Origin: Acidobacteriota bacterium
GTDB taxonomy: Bacteria > Acidobacteriota > Blastocatellia > Pyrinomonadales > Pyrinomonadaceae
Assembly (NCBI GenBank): GCA_019639235.1
Contig: JAHBSG010000008.1
Coordinates: 98,175-162,174 of the forward strand
DNA length: 64,000 bases
Direction of reading: 5' to 3'
The notes beneath the pieces are model-generated. The model did not search any database. It had not been told where the DNA came from and saw only the letters and a program-made list of their open reading frames with translations. The position numbers and the translations under genes are program-made. This document shows, in pieces, positions 42,652-53,021 of the stretch (the stretch's first letter is position 1; every line of letters begins with the position of its first letter).

Positions 42652-44799
42652 ATGAGAAACTTGAACAGTAAGAAGAATATTTTACGAGCCGCCGTAGTGG
42701 TGGCAGCGATCGCCGCGTGGATCTCGATCCCGTTCCTGGGCGACAGGGCCGGAGCCGGCGGCGTACCGATCCTGGTCCGCTCCGCGAACCTCGTTTCGCC
42801 TACGGGCAGCATAAATCCGCACGGCTTTTCCGAGTATCAGGTCTATGCAAGCGGCCACCGCGAGATCGAGGTCGAGATCGAAGATGTAAATCTTCCGGCC
42901 GGAACGATGCTTAACGCGATCGTTGACGGAAACTCGATCGGGCAGATGGCATTGCAGGTCGATCAGCGGGCACGTATCAAACTGAGAACGGAGGACGGCC
43001 AGAACGTTCCGGTAACTAATGACGGCTCGGTCGTTCAGGTAACAAATGGAGCAACGATCTTGGTTGCAGGCGTTCTCGGAGGCGGCGGGCCGAATCCGAC
43101 CCCGACAGCGTCCCCGACAGCCTCGCCAACGGCTTCGCCGACCGCATCACCAACCGCATCGCCGACCGCTTCACCAACTGCGTCGCCAACGGCATCGCCG
43201 ACCGCTTCGCCGAGCCCGAGCCCTTCGCCGACCGGTTCGCCGAATCCCGGCAATCTGTTCGCGGCATTGAGCGGCCCGACGATCGGCGGAGCACTTCCGA
43301 TCGGTTACGGTGAATTTGAGATCCACAGCAGCCGTGTAGAACTCGAGGTCCGCGTCCGGCAGGTAAATCTCGCCCCCGGAACACAGCTCGGCGTTCGTGT
43401 TGACAATGTGAACGTCGGAACAATGATGCTCGAGAGCGACCGCGAGGCACGGCTTCGGCTGAGAAGCGACCGCGGCGAAACCGTTCCGCCGGTCGTTAGC
43501 GGTTCGACGATCCAGATCACGAACGGCGGCACGACCATCATGAATGGTACATTCGCAGGGTTCACATCGCCCACACCGAGCCCATCGCCGACCGGTTCGC
43601 CCTCGCCTTCAATGGGACGCTCGTTCGAATCGCACCTGACGGGTGCCGGAATGGAGCCTCCGGTTACGACCAACGCGAACGGAGAGGTCAAGGTCAATCT
43701 TAACGAGGCCGAGACACAGGCAACAATTCTCGGCGAGTTTCACAATATCGGAAGCGGGCAGACCGGCGGCCGTATCGAATCGGTCACGGGCGACGTCGTT
43801 ACCGTCTATTCGTTCCCGACTCTCGGCGGTGCCAACGGCAACTTTGCGACGGTGACCATTGACGTCTCACCCGCACTTGTCCAGCAGCTTCGGGCCGGCC
43901 TTTGGTACGTAGTTCTTACCAGTACGGCCAACCCGGGCGGCGAGATCCGCGGCCGGCTTTTCCCGCGGTCGAATAGCGGTGATTTCAACGGCGACGGCGC
44001 CAATGACTTCGCGGTCTATCGCCCGTCGAACGGAACCTGGTATTCGAACAATGGTTCTGGCACTTCGATCATCACCTTTGGCGATGCAAATTCGAGAGTT
44101 GTTTCCGCCGACTACGACGGCGACGGCAAGACGGATTCTGCAGTATTCCGCATTGTCAACGGCCTCGCGGTCTGGGAGATCAAGCATAGCTCTGACGGCG
44201 GCACGACCGGGCTTCAGTTCGGCATAGATGGCGACGTTCCGGTTCGCGGCGACTTTGACGGCGACGGCCGTTCAGACATCGCGGTCTTCCGGCCTTCGAA
44301 CGGCGTTTGGTATGTGCTCAACAGCCTGAGCGGCGGTGTGACGATCGTCCAATACGGCACGAACGGCGATAAGCCGATCTCGGTCGATGTTGATGGAGAC
44401 GGCCGCGATGAGATCGCTGTCTATCGTCCCTCGAGCGGTATCTGGTACTGGTATCGCCCGGCGACGGGAGCGACCGGTGCACTCCAGTGGGGTATCAGTG
44501 AGGACGTGCCGGTCAGCGGCGACTTCGACGGCGACGGCAAGTCTGACCTGACGGTCTTCCGGCCTTCAACGGGTGTCTGGTATTCGCTCAGGAGTTCCGA
44601 CGGCGGCTACGCGATCATCCAGTTCGGACAAACCGGCGATATCCCGGTCGCGGGCGACTACGACTCGGACCGCAGGGCCGACATCGCGGTCTTCCGTCCG
44701 GCGGATGGCTTCTGGTACATCCTTCGGAGTTCGGATGGCACGTTCTTCGGCCTTCCGTTCGGAATGAACGGCGACGTTCCGACCGCCGCCGGTAACTAG
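42652..44799 (+). CDS. Secreted FG-GAP/CHRD surface protein with Pro-Thr-Ser linkers
   Basis: The 715-residue protein (ATG at 42652 after AAGGTGA) has a signal segment (about 11-35). Two related small beta domains follow (about 42-145 and 200-305; compare LPAGTMLNAIVDGNSIGQM with APGTQLGVRVDNVNVGTMM), each with a Ser/Thr/Pro linker, the first holding nine TASP repeats. Next is a CHRD-like domain (about 320-440; TTNANGEVKVNLNEAETQA) and five or six FG-GAP/VCBS repeats with DFDGDGRSDIAVFRPSNG calcium motifs to the end. It is likely exported and calcium-binding. It has its own terminator and follows one, so it is a separate transcription unit from the CHAT cassette. Confidence 0.88.
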   Translation: MRNLNSKKNILRAAVVVAAIAAWISIPFLGDRAGAGGVPILVRSANLVSPTGSINPHGFSEYQVYASGHREIEVEIEDVNLPAGTMLNAIVDGNSIGQMALQVDQRARIKLRTEDGQNVPVTNDGSVVQVTNGATILVAGVLGGGGPNPTPTASPTASPTASPTASPTASPTASPTASPTASPTASPSPSPSPTGSPNPGNLFAALSGPTIGGALPIGYGEFEIHSSRVELEVRVRQVNLAPGTQLGVRVDNVNVGTMMLESDREARLRLRSDRGETVPPVVSGSTIQITNGGTTIMNGTFAGFTSPTPSPSPTGSPSPSMGRSFESHLTGAGMEPPVTTNANGEVKVNLNEAETQATILGEFHNIGSGQTGGRIESVTGDVVTVYSFPTLGGANGNFATVTIDVSPALVQQLRAGLWYVVLTSTANPGGEIRGRLFPRSNSGDFNGDGANDFAVYRPSNGTWYSNNGSGTSIITFGDANSRVVSADYDGDGKTDSAVFRIVNGLAVWEIKHSSDGGTTGLQFGIDGDVPVRGDFDGDGRSDIAVFRPSNGVWYVLNSLSGGVTIVQYGTNGDKPISVDVDGDGRDEIAVYRPSSGIWYWYRPATGATGALQWGISEDVPVSGDFDGDGKSDLTVFRPSTGVWYSLRSSDGGYAIIQFGQTGDIPVAGDYDSDRRADIAVFRPADGFWYILRSSDGTFFGLPFGMNGDVPTAAGN
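43101..43215 (+). repeat. 12-bp tandem array encoding (TASP)9
   Basis: About nine 12-base units related to ACCGCATCGCCA encode TASP in frame, then the array decays into SPSPSPTGSP. Units differ mainly at third positions. Changes in copy number would alter linker length without shifting the frame. Confidence 0.85.
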
Positions 44800-44908
44800 G
44801 GAGAAGAAAAGGGCGGCGGTTCACGCGGGCCGCTGCCCAAAAGACCCCGGTCCGTATTCCGTAGAGGGAGTGACGACTTTTACGACGGGAACGGAACCGG
44901 TAACAAAG

Positions 44909-44950
44909 CCTCGGCAGCCAGCCCTCCTCGCTGCCGGGGCATTTTTAATT
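44909..44950 (+). terminator. Terminator after the FG-GAP gene
   Basis: CCTCGGCAGC (44909-44918) pairs with GCTGCCGGGG (44930-44939), ten pairs including one wobble, followed by CATTTTTAATTT. It lies 109 bases after the FG-GAP stop and just beyond the stop of the convergent DinB gene. Confidence 0.85.
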
Positions 44951-45478
44951 TGAGGCGAGAAGGCGGCGTATCTGGGCGATGTGGCGGGCCTTGTGCTGGC
45001 CGACGAGGACAAGCCATTCGATGGCCGAAAGGTCGCCGAAAAATGGATGGGGAAAGCGGTGTTTGTTGCCGTCAAATCGGCCGAAAAGCGGGCGGATCTG
45101 CTCGAGCCGGGCGTTTGCCTCGGCCATCGTTGCTAGCGATTCGCTAATGCTACGTTCGCCGGTCGGGCGGACCATCTCGGGAGCTTCGACCTTGATCTTG
45201 GCGATGGCGACGCCGCGTTCTTCGAAGGTGCTCGTGATGGAGATGATCCCATCGGATACGTCACCGTCCTTTTCCGCTTTGCCGATCAGCTTGGCACAGA
45301 TGCGCGACATACCGTCCTCGACCATCGCGAGGTGTTCGACGATCTCCGCGATCGACCATTTCTCGCCCTCGGGGCGGTGCTCGGCCGCCTCTTGAGTTAA
45401 CTCGCCTACAAGCGATTCGAGCTCCGCGGCGAAGCGGGCGTTGGTGCTGTAGATCTCATCTATCGACTCGAATTTCAT
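44945..45478 (-). CDS. DinB-superfamily protein
   Basis: The 177-residue four-helix protein has the DinB-like pattern RPEGEKWSIAEIVEHLAMVE (about 36-55, first His ligand) and EWLVLVGQHKARHIAQIRRL (about 154-173, with the H-x3-H pair). These three His bind a divalent metal in DinB/YfiT proteins, which act as thiol transferases or have unknown roles. It lies 3 bases after the PD40 lipoprotein gene and probably ends the M61/lipoprotein/DinB operon. Confidence 0.85.
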   Translation of the reverse strand: MKFESIDEIYSTNARFAAELESLVGELTQEAAEHRPEGEKWSIAEIVEHLAMVEDGMSRICAKLIGKAEKDGDVSDGIISITSTFEERGVAIAKIKVEAPEMVRPTGERSISESLATMAEANARLEQIRPLFGRFDGNKHRFPHPFFGDLSAIEWLVLVGQHKARHIAQIRRLLASN

Positions 45479-45481
45479 ATT

Positions 45482-46762
45482 TTATCGTGCTGCCGGTGCG
45501 GCCTGCGGCGAAAGGATGACACGATGCCAGCGGGCAAAGCTAAAGACATTCTCTGCCTGGTTCGCCATTCGCTTGATGAACGCCGTCTGAAAATTGAGGA
45601 TCTGATCGGCCTCCCAGTTAAGCGAAACGATCGGGTTAAATGAAACAAGTTTCGTAGGGTCGGGAAGAGTTGTCGGGCCTGGCTGATTGGTGTTTTGCTC
45701 GGGTGCTTCGCCGCCCTGTCGGCGGTCGAATTCCTGCGACGAAAGCAGTAGGCTGTTGCGAAGCGGGATCGAGGCCTGAGTCGGCGGCGAGCCGTCCGCA
45801 TCGTATATCCGCACCTGATGCTCGAACGCCGCGGCGATCTTTGACGCGTCCGGCGACCAGACAGGCTTCACCGCCGTCAGGCCGTCATCAAGCCGGCGTT
45901 CGCGGCCGTTCTTTTCGATCATCCGCGGCCGGCCGACGGGTGTGAACGCCTCGCCCTTACCGTTCGCGACGCTCTCAAGGTACTGCCATTCGCGGATGGT
46001 CGCGGCAAGTGCGACGAGTGCCGAGCTATCGGGCGCCCAGGCGTAATAAAAATAAAGCAGCCCCTCATTCTGCGTCAGCGGCCGGACGAGTCCGCCATTC
46101 GCGTCGCAAAGATAGATCTGCTCGGTCCGGAAGGCGAGCACGCCGGTCGGCGGTGTCGGCGTCGGTTCACCTGCCGGCGTTGGCGTCGCCTCCGGTGTCG
46201 CCTGCGGCTCGGTCGCATCGCCATCAACCGGTTCGGGTGAAGGCGTGGGCGAAGGCGAAGCTCCGGGCTCGGGTGGGCCATCGCCATTCTCGCCCCGGAT
46301 CATCGCGGCAAACGCAAGATTTGCCGAATCCGGCGACCAAACGATCGTATCGGGAAAATGGACCGCCAAATTGTCCGGCGTCACCTTGCTGAGCAGTTTG
46401 CCGTCAGATGAATAGATGTCGAGCCGAAACTCTGCCGCAAGGTCGCCCGGCCGATGATAAACGACCGCGATGCGGCTCTTGTTCGGCGATGTGAGCGTGC
46501 GGTCAAGGATGTCGTCCGGCCGCGTGTTCGTAAAGTGGTCGCGGACGGCGGCGTTCAATTCTTCCGGTGCCGGATCGTTCAGCGGCGGAGCCGGAACGTC
46601 GGCCTCGTAGCGAAAGTTGAGCCGGACGGCAGGCACATCGCCGAGCGCGGTCGGCGCCGCGGCCGTTGGGCCGGATTCCGGCGTCGCCGTACCGCACGAG
46701 GCGGCAAACACCACGCACGCGGTCAAAGCTGCGGCCGCAGAAATGCGAAAACGCGAAGTCAT
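45482..46762 (-). CDS. PD40/TolB-like lipoprotein
   Basis: The 426 residues (start 46762, MTSRFRISAA) begin with a lipoprotein signal (lipobox FAASC, Cys23). Beta-propeller-like repeats follow, for example IVWSPDSANLAFAAMIRGE (about 136-154), YYAWAPDSSALVALAATI and PVWSPDASKIAAAFEHQVR, interrupted by a low-complexity Pro/Thr/Glu insert (about 160-205). No enzyme motif is seen. The gene is 1 base from the M61 peptidase gene and 3 bases from the DinB gene, so all three are co-transcribed. Confidence 0.82.
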   Translation of the reverse strand: MTSRFRISAAAALTACVVFAASCGTATPESGPTAAAPTALGDVPAVRLNFRYEADVPAPPLNDPAPEELNAAVRDHFTNTRPDDILDRTLTSPNKSRIAVVYHRPGDLAAEFRLDIYSSDGKLLSKVTPDNLAVHFPDTIVWSPDSANLAFAAMIRGENGDGPPEPGASPSPTPSPEPVDGDATEPQATPEATPTPAGEPTPTPPTGVLAFRTEQIYLCDANGGLVRPLTQNEGLLYFYYAWAPDSSALVALAATIREWQYLESVANGKGEAFTPVGRPRMIEKNGRERRLDDGLTAVKPVWSPDASKIAAAFEHQVRIYDADGSPPTQASIPLRNSLLLSSQEFDRRQGGEAPEQNTNQPGPTTLPDPTKLVSFNPIVSLNWEADQILNFQTAFIKRMANQAENVFSFARWHRVILSPQAAPAAR

Positions 46763-46763
46763 A

Positions 46764-48617
46764 TTATCGATCGATCGGAACGCCGAAATAACGCTCGTAG
46801 CCGGCACGCTGTTCGGCGGTCGGCTGAGGCTCCTTGATGAAACGATAGACCGTCCGCTCATTGACCCCAAGCGTGAACTCGATGTCGCGAAGCCGGTCGT
46901 GCCTAAAGATCGTTAACCTTATCTTGTCGCCGGGCTTCCTCTCGCCGATGTAGCTTTGGAGGAACGAGTTCGATGCCCGGTGGCCGTCGATCGCGACGAT
47001 CTGGTCGTTAAAGTTAAGCCCTTGTTCGTGTGCCGGCGTTCCGGCCGGGACCGAGCGAACCGTAAGCCGTCCGTCCGTCTCGGCCAGATTCGCACCGATG
47101 TATGCCTGCCTGCCGCTCGACATTCCCGCCTGAAGGCGGAGCCCGATGCCCTGGAGGATCGTGTTGTATTGAATCTCCTCGCGGCCCGAGACGTACCTCG
47201 TAAAAAAGTCGTTCAGGCTTCGCCCGGCAGCTGCTTCGCAGGCACGCTGAAAATCGGCCGGAGTGTAGTTGCGTCCCCGTTTGTAGAAATCGTTGTAGAG
47301 CGAACGCATAACATCGTCGAGCGAACGCTGATGGCCGGATGCATTGCGGATCTCGATATCGAGCAGCATGCTTACGACCTCGCCCTTATCGTAGTACGAG
47401 ATCTGGTTGTTGACCGAGTTCTCATCCTGCCTGTAATACTTGATCCAGGCGTCAAAGCTTGCTTCCTCAAGGCTCGTTTGGAATCGTCCCGGCCGGTTCT
47501 GCAAATTGCCGATCATGTCGGCCTTTGCATCAAGGTTATCCTCCGGCGTGATGAGCCCCGCCCGGCGGAGAAGTACGTCCTCATAATAGGCGGTCGTGCC
47601 TTCTGCCACCCACAAGAGTTTCGTATAGTTCTCGTTCTCGTAATCAAACGGCCCGAGGACGTCCGGCCGGATACGCTTTACGTTCCAAAGGTGAAAATAC
47701 TCATGGGCGACGAGCCGAAGAAAGGCGATGTAACGCGACCGCGGCTGAAAGCCGAAGCGGTTCCATTGCAGGGCGGTCGAGTTCAAGTGCTCAAGACCGC
47801 CGCCGCCGCGAAGATTGAGAATGATCAGATAATCATCTGTCGGGAGTTCGCCGAAGATCGCGACTCCGGCGTCGGCGATCTTTGCCGTGTCCTCGGCCAT
47901 GCGGTCAAGGTCGTAGTTGCCCTCGCCCGTTACGACGATCCGGTGCGGCCGGCCGGCTGCGGTGAATACCTTCTCTTTGAAGTCGCTGACCTGAAACGGC
48001 GAATCGTAAAGAATGTCGTAGTCCGGAGCGGTGAAAGTGTTCGCCTCGCCGGGGACGGGCCTGAGGCCGGTCGCGACCTTCCAATTGCCATAGGGAATGA
48101 CCTTGATCTTCGACGGTGCCTTTAGCTGGCCGGCAGGGAAGAAGAGAAGCGCCGAGTTGTTCCAAAACGCGTGCTCGTCGTTCAGTTCGTTGGTCCGGAC
48201 GGTAAGCTCGTTCGAATAGACGCGGTATGTGGCAACGACCTCGCGGGCCTTTGCGGCCCTGATCCGCCACGTGTTCTTGCTGGTCTTTTGCCAGGCGAGC
48301 GGGTTGCCCGCCGCATCCTTGGCTGCAAAGTCCTGAACGTGCCGCGCGTATTCGCGGACAAGATAGCTGCCCGGAGTCCAGACCGGCATCTTGAGGTCAA
48401 GGTCCTGCGGCATCGCCGACCAGCGGACGCGCATCTCGACTTCAAGAAGGTGCGTCCAGGGCTTTGACATCGAGACGGTATAAGTAATTTCCGGAACGGC
48501 TTGCCGGCCGGTCGTCTCAGTCGGCGTCTCGGCGTTTGCGGTCTTGAACATAAACGTCAAAGCAAGCGAAAGGGCAAAGGTGCGAAGCAGGAACGAGCTC
48601 GTTTTATTGGTCATCAT
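46764..48617 (-). CDS. M61-family (glycyl aminopeptidase-like) zinc peptidase with PDZ domain
   Basis: The 617 residues have a signal peptide (cleavage near TANAE, about 30), an N-terminal beta domain (VWTPGSYLVREYARHVQDF, typical of M61), the zinc site LVAHEYFHLWNVKRIRP (about 305-321) with the third ligand in WVAEGTTAYYED, and a PDZ domain near the C-terminus (about 490-580; GTPAHEQGLNFNDQIVAIDG). It cleaves N-terminal Gly or Ala residues outside the cytoplasm in known members. A second ATG lies one codon further in. It is the first gene of the lipoprotein/DinB operon. Confidence 0.92.
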   Translation of the reverse strand: MMTNKTSSFLLRTFALSLALTFMFKTANAETPTETTGRQAVPEITYTVSMSKPWTHLLEVEMRVRWSAMPQDLDLKMPVWTPGSYLVREYARHVQDFAAKDAAGNPLAWQKTSKNTWRIRAAKAREVVATYRVYSNELTVRTNELNDEHAFWNNSALLFFPAGQLKAPSKIKVIPYGNWKVATGLRPVPGEANTFTAPDYDILYDSPFQVSDFKEKVFTAAGRPHRIVVTGEGNYDLDRMAEDTAKIADAGVAIFGELPTDDYLIILNLRGGGGLEHLNSTALQWNRFGFQPRSRYIAFLRLVAHEYFHLWNVKRIRPDVLGPFDYENENYTKLLWVAEGTTAYYEDVLLRRAGLITPEDNLDAKADMIGNLQNRPGRFQTSLEEASFDAWIKYYRQDENSVNNQISYYDKGEVVSMLLDIEIRNASGHQRSLDDVMRSLYNDFYKRGRNYTPADFQRACEAAAGRSLNDFFTRYVSGREEIQYNTILQGIGLRLQAGMSSGRQAYIGANLAETDGRLTVRSVPAGTPAHEQGLNFNDQIVAIDGHRASNSFLQSYIGERKPGDKIRLTIFRHDRLRDIEFTLGVNERTVYRFIKEPQPTAEQRAGYERYFGVPIDR

Positions 48618-48701
48618 TATCAAAAAAGGCCTCAATTGCCGTGGGTCAATGTTGCTTCGATTCTACTATGTTCCCGCGGTTTGCTAAAATTTCAACCGTA
48701 G

Positions 48702-49979
48702 ATGTCCGAACCCGAAAAAAGCCACAAGGCCGAAAAGGCCGCCGAAGAGCGGTTCTTTACCGGCCCGCTCCTGATAATTTATCTGACGGTCTTTATCGAC
48801 CTGATCGGCTTCGGGATGGTCATACCGATCCTGCCGTTCTACGCGAACACGGACCCGTTTAACGCGACGCCCTTTGAGATCGGTCTGCTGCTCGGCATTT
48901 ATTCCGTAATGCAGTTCATCTTCTCGCCGCTGCTTGGCCGGCTCTCGGATAAGTACGGCAGACGGCCGATACTCTTCATAAGTATCCTCGGCTCGGCGGT
49001 CGGCTATTTCGTCATCGGTGCGGCAAATACTCTTCTGCTTGTTTTTCTCGGACGTGTGATCGGCGGCATTACCGGCGGGAACATCTCGACCGCGCAGGCA
49101 TACATCGCGGATGTCACTTCGCGCGAGAACCGTGCAAAGGGGATGGGGCTTTTCGGGGCGATGTTCGGGCTCGGGTTCATCCTCGGGCCGGCGTTGGCGG
49201 GCATATTGAGCAGGTACGGCGTGAGTTTGCCGTTCTACGTGGCTGCGGTGCTCGCCCTTGCGAACGCGATCGCGGTTCTTCTTATCCTTCCTGAAACGGT
49301 CAAACGAGGCGAGGCCGCACCCGCAAGCCGCGGCCGGATCGCGGATATGCTTGCGGCACTCGGCAAACGCGATTTCGGGGCGATCAATCTGGTCTATTTT
49401 CTTCTTGTCACGGCCTTCTCGATAATGACCTACGCTTTCGTGCTATTTACGGCTTATCGATACGGCTACAACGCCGAGCAGAACGGCTATCTCTTTGCTT
49501 ATGTCGGTGTAATGGCGGTGGTGGGCCAGGGCGTTGTCTTCGGCACGCTCGCCTCGCGTTTTCACGAATCAAAGCTCGCGATCATCGGCTGCCTGCTGAT
49601 GGCTTCCAGCCTCTTTGCCTTTCCGTTCCTCGGGCCGAACTCGGGTGGGTTGACGTTTTTGCTGGGCATTTGCACGGTCCTTTCGATCGGGAATGCCCTT
49701 GCCGCTCCGTCACTGACGAGCCTTGCCTCGAAGCTTTCGTCGGACGATGAGCAGGGAAGCATGCTCGGAATAATGCAATCCGGGGCGAGCCTTGCACGGG
49801 CGATCGGCCCTTTCATCGGCGGCCTTCTTCTCAACAACGCCGTCAACGCCATCGACGATTCGTCCGTTACCCGCACCTTTTGGGCCGCGGCGGGCATAAT
49901 GCTGCTGGCGATGGTCGCTGCACTTTATCTATCTAATTTGTTGGGTGAGCGGCGGGAGCTTCACCGGACCGCGGCCTAA
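48702..49979 (+). CDS. MFS transporter, TetA-like drug/H+ antiporter (DHA1)
   Basis: The 425-residue protein has twelve predicted membrane spans. DHA1 motifs are clear: VFIDLIGFGMVIPILPFY in span 1 (motif D1), GRLSDKYGRRPILF between spans 2 and 3 (motif A), GRVIGGITGGN in span 4, and GLFGAMFGLGFILGPALAG in span 5 (motif C of antiporters). The N-terminal stretch up to residue 18 is charged and cytoplasmic. The sequence resembles TetA-class pumps; substrate is unknown. Its stop overlaps the convergent histidine-kinase stop by 4 bases. Confidence 0.92.
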   Translation: MSEPEKSHKAEKAAEERFFTGPLLIIYLTVFIDLIGFGMVIPILPFYANTDPFNATPFEIGLLLGIYSVMQFIFSPLLGRLSDKYGRRPILFISILGSAVGYFVIGAANTLLLVFLGRVIGGITGGNISTAQAYIADVTSRENRAKGMGLFGAMFGLGFILGPALAGILSRYGVSLPFYVAAVLALANAIAVLLILPETVKRGEAAPASRGRIADMLAALGKRDFGAINLVYFLLVTAFSIMTYAFVLFTAYRYGYNAEQNGYLFAYVGVMAVVGQGVVFGTLASRFHESKLAIIGCLLMASSLFAFPFLGPNSGGLTFLLGICTVLSIGNALAAPSLTSLASKLSSDDEQGSMLGIMQSGASLARAIGPFIGGLLLNNAVNAIDDSSVTRTFWAAAGIMLLAMVAALYLSNLLGERRELHRTAA

Positions 49980-52933
49980 CCCGCGAGCCGTGCCTGTGCG
50001 GGTGTACCGAGCGGCAAAGTAAGGACGAAGGTCGCACCGCTTCCGTTCGGGCTCTTCGCCTCGATGGTTCCGCCGTGCTCCTGGACGATCCCGTAGGTGA
50101 CTGCAAGCCCGAGGCCCGTTCCGCTGCCGACGGCTTTTGTAGTAAAGAAAGGATCGAAGATCTTGGAGAGATTTTCCTGCGGGATGCCTTCACCGGTGTC
50201 TGCTACCTCGACCCGGATGCGGTCGCCGTCAAGAATGGTGCGCAGAGTGATGGTGCCGCCCTGCGCCATCGCATCGCGGGCATTCAGGATCAGGTTCGTC
50301 AGGACTTGCTGCAGTTTACCCGCATTGCCGGCGACCAGCGGCGGACGTTCTTCGTAGTCCTTGAGTATCTCGATCTGCGACCGGCGAAGCTGAGGTTCGA
50401 GGAGCTGCAGGGTATCGTCGATCAGCTTATTAACATCAACCTCGGTCCATTCGAGTGCGCTCCCGGTCCGAGAGAAATTGAGCAGGTTGCCGACGATGTT
50501 TGCGGCCCGCTCGGTCTGCCGGTGCATCTTTTTGAGCAATTCGTGCTTCGGATCGTTCTCCGGCACCATTCCGAGCAGCATTTGCGTATAGCTCGAAACG
50601 CCCGTCAGCGGCGTGTTGACCTCATGGGCAACTCCGGCGGCAAGCAGGCCGATGCTCGAGAGCTTTTCGCTCTGCTGGAGCGATTCTTCGAGCTTCACCC
50701 GCGAAGAGACATTCTCAAGCACGATGATCCCGCCCGTTTGCTCGCTTGAGACCGAGCGGAGCGGCGCGACCGCTACGTTGAGGATGAGCGGATTGCCCGC
50801 CGCATCGCGGGCATGGAGCTTATATGCATTGCGGATCTCGGTCAGGTGCCAGCGGCCTTTGCCGAGAATGTTATTGAGGTTTGCCGCGAATGCAGGGTCA
50901 AAGACGTCATCGACAGACTTGCCGATCACCTCGCGACGCGACCGGTTCATCATTTCTTCGAACGTCGTGTTGCATCGCGTGATGCGGCCATCTTCATCAA
51001 CGGCGAGCAGGCCGACGTTGACCGATTCGACGATCGATTCGTTGAATTCTTTGAGCAACGCCAGCTCGGCGGTCTGCTGCCGCTGCTCCTGATAGAGCCG
51101 GCTGTTCTCGATCGCAACCGCGATGTAGCCCGAAATGGTCTTGAGAATTTCGAGGTCTTCCGAGGAAAGCAGCGAGCCATCCTTTGCCCTGCCAAGCCCG
51201 ATGACCGCGACCATCTTGCTCCCAACAGTGCACGGCACGAAGTAATGAAGCTCTTGCCTAACGCCGGCAAGCCCGCCGCCGTTGCCATTCGCTGTAACGG
51301 CATCCTCGCTTATCTCGATCTGGTCCGCCCGGACGATGCCCTTAGCGGCAGACTTTTGACGAATGATCTGGCGGAAATCACGCGGGACCACGTAGGCCTC
51401 GGTCAGTCCGACGGAGCGTGCGACACGGTAGCCGCCAACGGCACTGCGGTCCTCGAGGAAAACGGCGACCTTCTCGACGTCAAGCACCTCGACGAGGCGA
51501 TGCGAGAGCGATTCGAGAAGCGGTTCGAGTGCGGTCGAGGCCGAAAGCGTTCGGCCAAAGTCGAGCAACCCGCGGCGAAGATCATAACGCTCGCCGTAGA
51601 AGAACCGGTTCGCCCGCTCCTGCAGAAAATTCTTGAGCGGCTCGCTTAGCATCACGATGGCGGCCATTGCAACGACGGCGATGACCGCACGGAGCGTGAT
51701 CTCGGTCGTCGAAAGGTCGTTGCCGACCGCGAGAAAGACAAGCCCGAGAGCGACGGCTCCGATCATCATCGCGATAGCAAGGGTCGTCATCGCATAGACA
51801 AGTGCCCGGCGGACGACGACGTCAACGTCCATCAGGCGATAACGCACAACGGAGTGGCCAAAGCTGAACGGGATCAGTGCAAGCGGAAGCGTTGAAAGCG
51901 CCGAGGTAACTACATCATCGGGCAGATAGATGAACTGCCGTGTAAGTTGAAGTCCGATGATCGGGACGACCGAGGCGATCGTGCCCCACATCGCCCATTT
52001 CAGACGCTGGCGGACAATGGCCTGTGTGCTCGTCAGGAAACGCCAAATGAGAATTCCTGCACCAACAGCGACGCCGATCGCGAAGTGGCCGACCATCAGC
52101 CCATTCAAAATTGGGAAAACTCTGAACGAAGCGAGCGTCGTAGTGAACGCGACCGCGGACGAACTTGGCAAGGCCAACGGTAAAAGCGTCAGGATAACGA
52201 CCGCCGCGGCGAGGATAACGCCCGGAGCATAGGCCGCGATCGTCTTCCAGCGAGCTTCATCGAAGACCTCGCTTCGGACCGGATACCGCAAGCAAAAATG
52301 GACGAAAAGCGGAGCGAACGCAATAAAGGCGAGCCAATCTACGAGCTGAATCGCGAGGTCGAAATCCTGTCCAAGGCCGAGGGCACTGTAAAAGTGGAAA
52401 ACGAACGCAGCGAGGCAAACGGTCGCGAAATGCAGAATGAACGGAGCGTGGCTGCCCTGCTTGAAAAGCACAAAAACGCCGACGCCTAGCCAAACGACTC
52501 CGACGACCATCAAGAAGATCAACGACATCGGCCAGCGGGGCACCGTGTCGATGTTCCTCAGATCGGCGAAGTAACGGTTGTCCGAGAACGAGAATGAGGT
52601 CTTCTCGAAAAAGTAGGTCAAGCTGCCGCCGACACCGGCCGCTTCGAGGTACATCGGAACGTCGGCCGTTGAAACCACCTCGTCGAAATTCGTTCCGTCA
52701 AGGCTGACTGAGAGAAGTTTGTCGCCCGGCGAGATGCCGGCCCTTGAGGCGGCATATCCGCGTTCGACGCGTTCCGCGTAAATGCCGTCCGCCTTTTCTA
52801 CCCAGAGAACTCCATCGGTCGGGGGAAGCTGGTGGGTCGCCCTTTGAGACAAGTTGAGTGCACCGCCTGCGACGAAAAAGATCGTCGCGAGCAGCCAAAT
52901 CAGGCTCCAACTTGTAAAGATGCTCCGCTTCAT
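49976..52933 (-). CDS. Large membrane histidine kinase with PDZ, GAF and PAS domains
   Basis: The 985 residues comprise a first membrane span (about 8-27), an extracytoplasmic PDZ-like domain (about 50-125; [20 protein letters not shown]), seven to nine further spans (about 137-420), a GAF domain (about 455-620), a PAS domain (about 640-750; [20 protein letters not shown]), the HisKA box [12 protein letters not shown] (about 768) and HATPase motifs [27 protein letters not shown]. It should autophosphorylate on the His of the H-box and signal to a regulator that is not adjacent. No receiver domain is present. It stands alone on the minus strand. Confidence 0.94.
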   Translation of the reverse strand: MKRSIFTSWSLIWLLATIFFVAGGALNLSQRATHQLPPTDGVLWVEKADGIYAERVERGYAASRAGISPGDKLLSVSLDGTNFDEVVSTADVPMYLEAAGVGGSLTYFFEKTSFSFSDNRYFADLRNIDTVPRWPMSLIFLMVVGVVWLGVGVFVLFKQGSHAPFILHFATVCLAAFVFHFYSALGLGQDFDLAIQLVDWLAFIAFAPLFVHFCLRYPVRSEVFDEARWKTIAAYAPGVILAAAVVILTLLPLALPSSSAVAFTTTLASFRVFPILNGLMVGHFAIGVAVGAGILIWRFLTSTQAIVRQRLKWAMWGTIASVVPIIGLQLTRQFIYLPDDVVTSALSTLPLALIPFSFGHSVVRYRLMDVDVVVRRALVYAMTTLAIAMMIGAVALGLVFLAVGNDLSTTEITLRAVIAVVAMAAIVMLSEPLKNFLQERANRFFYGERYDLRRGLLDFGRTLSASTALEPLLESLSHRLVEVLDVEKVAVFLEDRSAVGGYRVARSVGLTEAYVVPRDFRQIIRQKSAAKGIVRADQIEISEDAVTANGNGGGLAGVRQELHYFVPCTVGSKMVAVIGLGRAKDGSLLSSEDLEILKTISGYIAVAIENSRLYQEQRQQTAELALLKEFNESIVESVNVGLLAVDEDGRITRCNTTFEEMMNRSRREVIGKSVDDVFDPAFAANLNNILGKGRWHLTEIRNAYKLHARDAAGNPLILNVAVAPLRSVSSEQTGGIIVLENVSSRVKLEESLQQSEKLSSIGLLAAGVAHEVNTPLTGVSSYTQMLLGMVPENDPKHELLKKMHRQTERAANIVGNLLNFSRTGSALEWTEVDVNKLIDDTLQLLEPQLRRSQIEILKDYEERPPLVAGNAGKLQQVLTNLILNARDAMAQGGTITLRTILDGDRIRVEVADTGEGIPQENLSKIFDPFFTTKAVGSGTGLGLAVTYGIVQEHGGTIEAKSPNGSGATFVLTLPLGTPAQARLAG

Positions 52934-53021
52934 CGGAACGCTGCCATTTGGCTAAATAAAGTAAAAAGGCAACTTTTATTCCAACTCGGGTACCATGCCG
53001 CTCGATGCTAAGCCCAAGCAA

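Noticed and set aside
43101..43215. Possible CRISPR array
   Set aside because: The units are 12 bases, contiguous and in frame with TASP coding; there are no spacers.
48702..49979. Reading the MFS gene as a proven tetracycline resistance gene
   Set aside because: The motifs define a DHA1 antiporter only; substrate residues are not diagnostic and there is no tetR neighbour.
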